Shown one piece after another: positions 35,901-36,686 of a stretch of DNA of 36,686 nt (position 1 is the stretch's first letter; each line of letters begins with the position of its first letter). Made by a program: the position numbers and the translations under genes. Source of the stretch: Paenibacillus assamensis DSM 18201 (lineage in GTDB: Bacteria; Bacillota; Bacilli; Paenibacillales; Paenibacillaceae); contig NZ_AULU01000027.1 in the NCBI RefSeq assembly GCF_000422445.1, positions 1 through 36,686 on the forward strand. The letters are read 5' to 3'. The notes under the pieces were generated by a model. That model was not told the origin of the DNA. It worked only from the letters and a program-made list of their open reading frames with translations, and did no database searches.

Positions 35901-36686
35901 AATGCGTCGGTTGTCTCCAGCATGGTCTCCGGCAAGCTGACGGATGCTGTGGACGATGGCAGTGAGAGCTATCAGCATGTCGGCACTGACAGCTTCCATG
36001 AAGCCCGTCCGGAGGATCTGGCCTACGTAATCTACACGTCAGGAACGACGGGCAAGCCGAAGGGTGTCATGATCGAGCACCGCAGCTTGGTGAACACGGC
36101 GGCGGGCTACCGGAGGGACTACCGGTTGGATCAGTTCCCGGTGCGCCTGCTGCAGCTCGCAAGCTTCTCGTTCGACGTGTTCGTCGGAGATATTGCGCGG
36201 ACGCTGTACAACGGAGGCACGATGGTGATTGTGCCGAAGGACGACCGGATCGATCCTTCTCGTCTGCAATACTGGATAGAGCGGGAACGGGTAACCATCT
36301 TCGAATCAACGCCGGCGCTGATTGTGCCGTTCATGGAGTACGTGCACGAGCAGCGGCTGGATATGAGCGGAATGGAGCTGTTGATTACGAGCTCGGACAG
36401 CTGCAGTGTGGCGGATTACCGAACTTTACAGGAACGCTTCGGCTCGTTGTTCCGGATTATCAACGCATACGGCGTGACGGAAGCGGCGATCGACTCAAGC
36501 TTCTACGACGAGTCGTTGATGAAGCTGCCGCAGACAGGCAATGTGCCGATTGGCAAAGCGTGGCTGAATGCGAAATTCTACATCGTGGACGCGCATCTGA
36601 ATCCGGTGCCGGTCGGGGTGCTGGGTGAACTGGTCATCGGCGGAGTCGGGGTCGCTCGTGGGTACTTGAACCGTCCAGAGCTGACG
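27000..36686 (+). CDS. NRPS, 5' part: C*-A(Phe)-PCP-E / C-A(Leu/Ile/Val)-PCP / C-A(Dab)
   Basis: The frame is open from ATG 27000 to the window end (3229 codons, gene incomplete). Domains in residues: truncated C (1-270, lacking the N-terminal half with HHxxxDG), A1 (about 290-770), PCP with LGGDS (Ser815), epimerisation domain (about 855-1310; HHAVVDG, EGHGRE, NYLGQFD), C (QHILMDG, first His replaced by Gln), A2, PCP (LGGHS, Ser2328), C (HHIVSDG) and A3 (cut by the window end). Specificity residues: A1 D-A-W-T-I-A-A-I-A, close to the Phe code of GrsA/TycA; A2 D-G-F-L-L-G-L-V-Y, an aliphatic type; A3 D-V-G-E-I-S-A-I-D, the Dab code of polymyxin synthetases. Predicted product part: D-Phe - Leu/Ile/Val - Dab, with Dab supplied by the neighbouring aminotransferase. 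The start lacks a good ribosome binding site, so the true start may differ. Confidence 0.93.
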   Translation, partial: MFEKAGALLRHMLRRIAFTDEERGTIQVAFEKETLFWNEKFGSDDYTLTRLPYSKAPSSMAPIMTTVGGSLSEEAAQRVLQMSKGAPLATFMILLAGVQSLLHKYTGAADILVGMPVVRKPTETRRSVNHTVILQNSLSAGATFKTLLNELRTSLLEAIQHQHIPFLKMTEKLDLQYADGIPVVHTLVSLKELHLDEIGKNVVTDCSFAFSLTGGTIQLALSYNEHLYDPEFMTRVVSHLNRLLTVGLHELELGIVRVDMLSEEEKFQLLQSFNDTEKDYPRDRTIHQLVEEQAKRVPEATAVVFEGRRLSYAELNERANRLARTLRSVGVLPNQLVGLMARRSLETVVGILAVLKSGGAYLPIDPEYPEERILYILENSNAQLLLTQRELLQQVPFEGTVVALDDEQAYSEDGSNLEPASGPNDLAYVIYTSGTTGKPKGVMLEHRGLVSLKLTFAHTLHTTEQDRVLQFASLSFDASCWETFNALYFGAALYIPSTETILDDQLFERFMNEHAITIATLPPTYAAYLNPDRLPSLSRLITAGSAVSAEFVQQWKDKVQYYNAYGPTEASIATSVWAASTCDTERRTIPIGRPIWNHRLYILGAQNQLAPIGVEGELCIAGIGLARGYWNRPDLTAEKFIEHPFEPGERLYRTGDLARWLPDGNIEYLGRIDHQVKIRGFRIEIGEIEEQLLKIDSVQETIVIAREGKSGQELCAYLVADGPLTLGALRSALAQKLPNYMIPAHFVQLPRMPLTPNDKIDRKALPAPEGNALSGGAYVAPRNEVERALADVWQAVLNAERVGVTDHFFELGGDSIKSIQVSSRLHQAGYKLEIRDLFKYPTISQLSLHVKPIGRTIDQGEITGETALTPIQHWFFESSFADSHHFNQSVMLYRKERFDEEMVRLVLQKLAEHHDALRMVFRKTEQGYSARTRAIQEGGLFTLGVFDFKDAENTIQAVEAKATDIQAGIDLENGPLVKAGLFRCADGDHLLVAVHHAVVDGVSWRILMEDFALGYEQAGKSEEIRFPAKTDAYRTWSEQLAAYAQSPEMAKERAYWQAVEQIEVPAVPKDLEADITTQQDSESLFVRLTTEETELLLKRVHRAYNTEMNDILLTALGIAVSKWTGHERVRINLEGHGRESIGTDIDITRTVGWFTTKFPVVLEPDTDRDLTYQIKQVKESLRRIPNKGLGYGVCRYLSKTEDGFVWGAEPEINFNYLGQFDDDVNQDEIGISAYSSGIQASNRQARSFLLDINGMVLEGALSLDLSYSRKQYRKETMEAFAERLEQSLREIITHCAGKENTELTPSDVQFKGLTIVELEQIAQRSGHLGEIENIYSLTPMQKGMWFHSALDRQTTAYFEQTRFTMQGSLDVQLFERSWMELSKRHLVLRANFVKGPVGDPLQIIYRDKPVGFEYEELLHLQVDEKQAYLDKKAEDDKLRGFDMEHDALVRVTILRTEEQSYHVLWSFQHILMDGWCLPQLTQELFETYSALASDTQPAGDKGTDYGSYIEWLEQQDDQAASGYWTTFLAGYEGQTVLPGQKEPAPNGKFTADHVTAELGKDLSERMDRVAKERLVTVNTLLQAAWGVMLQKYNGTNDAVFGSVVAGRPAEIPGIESMIGLFINTVPVRVTSEADTVFADLMAELQERALESGRYDYYPLYEIQARSMQKQNLINHIIAFENYPVDEQMEQAGDQQHGDLTIADVQMEEQTNYNFNVTVVPGVEIEIRFDFNAEVFDKQSIERLKGHLVHLLEQVTGNPEITVGELELVTEAEKTDLLGRFNDTTTEFPRGKTLIQLFEEQAVRIPNAAAISLNEQELTYCELNERVNRLARTLRSYGISKGHLVAIMAERSIEMVVGMLAAHKAGAAYVPIDPEYPEERIRFLIVDSGAQVMLTQSRLRERLAGSDSVILLDDESSYHEDGTNLNPGNEATDLACIIYTSGTTGKPKGNLVSHRNIVRIVRNTNYIDITERDHVLQLSSYSFDGAIFDIFGALTNGARLVLVPHEILLEIGLLADLIQRERISVMLITTAFFNILVDVNVGCLRDVRAILFGGERVSIGHVRKALAHIGPGRLNHLYGPSESTVYTTYFPVDFVDESAVTVPIGRPISNTKVYIVDSRNKLLPIGVAGELCISGEGLVRGYNNRPELTAEKFVDNPFVPGERMYRTGDLAKWLSDGTIEYVGRTDDQVKIRGFRIELGEIEAQLQKVEGIRKTTVFARENASGEKQLCAYYEADCELPAAELKGVLSQELPAYMIPAYLIQLERLPLTTNGKVDRRSLPAPEESLQPGEGRTSPRTPLEASLAEIWKSVLGLVHIGVHDNFFDLGGHSLRATTLVSKVHQELNVELPLRDVFRYSTIEEMALAISRIGEQSFSSIPLAGARAYYPLSSAQKRLFILNQLEGADQSYNMPGVLLLEGSIDRSLLEKAFRGLIARHETLRTGFEFVQGEAVQRIYESVDFAVEYRHASEEEAPEVVQAFIRPFDLAKPPLLRAELVELAAKRYLLMFDMHHIVSDGVSMDVFVEEFVRLYGGESLEPLRIQYKDYAVWQQSDEQKVQLKREEAYWLDRYRGELPVLEMPTDYSRPAVQSFEGQTLTSFVDEATNEGLKQLAAERGTTLYMVLLAAYTVLLHKYTGQDDLIVGTSIAGRTHGDTQPLIGMFVNTLALRNYPASEKTFLSYLEEVKETTLGAYEHQNYPFEELVDNVQVSRDLSRNPLFDTMFSLQNLEDKEFELEGLKLSPYPSEYGTAKFDLSVDVTEENGGLECSFEFATALYKESTIRRLSTHFGYLLAAIVSRPEAKIAELNLLTAEEKEQILGEFNQAQLEAAPAAAFHRLFEEQAERTPEEAAVVYENDRMTYAELNERANCLAATLRASGIGRETIVGILAERSVDLLVAVLAVWKAGGAYVPLDPDYPADRVRFMLEDSGAKVLLTQTALRERAEAWLDEEELALAAVLYLDDEASYSEERANASVVSSMVSGKLTDAVDDGSESYQHVGTDSFHEARPEDLAYVIYTSGTTGKPKGVMIEHRSLVNTAAGYRRDYRLDQFPVRLLQLASFSFDVFVGDIARTLYNGGTMVIVPKDDRIDPSRLQYWIERERVTIFESTPALIVPFMEYVHEQRLDMSGMELLITSSDSCSVADYRTLQERFGSLFRIINAYGVTEAAIDSSFYDESLMKLPQTGNVPIGKAWLNAKFYIVDAHLNPVPVGVLGELVIGGVGVARGYLNRPELT

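Overview
The window reads as Gram-positive, Firmicutes-type DNA, most likely Paenibacillus. Reasons: GGAGG-type ribosome binding sites with frequent TTG/GTG starts, lipoprotein signal peptides, GrpB, DUF5071 and BltD-like genes, and non-ribosomal peptide synthetase (NRPS) genes containing a 2,4-diaminobutyrate (Dab) adenylation domain. No rRNA, tRNA, CRISPR array, intact insertion sequence or integrase gene was found by eye.

Layout. (1) 2-4408: the 3' end of an NRPS gene, PCP-C-A(Thr)-PCP-TE, the terminal module of a peptide released by a thioesterase. (2) 4452-7057: a small membrane protein, a membrane-anchored M28 metallopeptidase and the first codons of a broken HAD-hydrolase gene. (3) 7444-15080: an array of about ten near-complete and two or three broken attC-like recombination sites, separated by small, AT-rich, same-strand genes. 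Each complete site starts with a (R)YYYAAC-like box and ends with a GTTRRRY-like box, with matching inner TTCACG / CGTGAA boxes. This is the layout of an integron gene-cassette array without an integrase (a CALIN) in a Gram-positive chromosome. Cassette cargo includes a PD-(D/E)XK-nuclease-like protein, a nucleotidyltransferase, a DUF3024 protein, a VOC protein and several unknowns. (4) 15.3-24.4 kb: a gene-dense accessory stretch of single small genes (lipoproteins, GNAT acetyltransferases, GrpB, an atypical kinase, an AHSA1/SRPBCC protein, DUF5071, small membrane proteins). It holds several broken or fused genes, including a GNAT-Nudix chimera and a truncated GNAT, and a gene split at homopolymers. 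(5) 24.8-36.7 kb: an abrupt rise in GC, then a Dab aminotransferase (EctB family) and the start of a large NRPS gene that runs off the window. Its modules are truncated C-A(Phe)-PCP-E, C-A(aliphatic)-PCP, C-A(Dab). This predicts D-Phe - Leu/Ile/Val - Dab, the order shared by the polymyxin, octapeptin and polypeptin/pelgipeptin families; the aminotransferase would supply Dab.

The most unusual element is the attC-like array. The two NRPS loci flanking the accessory region differ clearly in base composition, so they are probably separate clusters or of different origin. All functional statements are from sequence reading and family knowledge; no database search was run.
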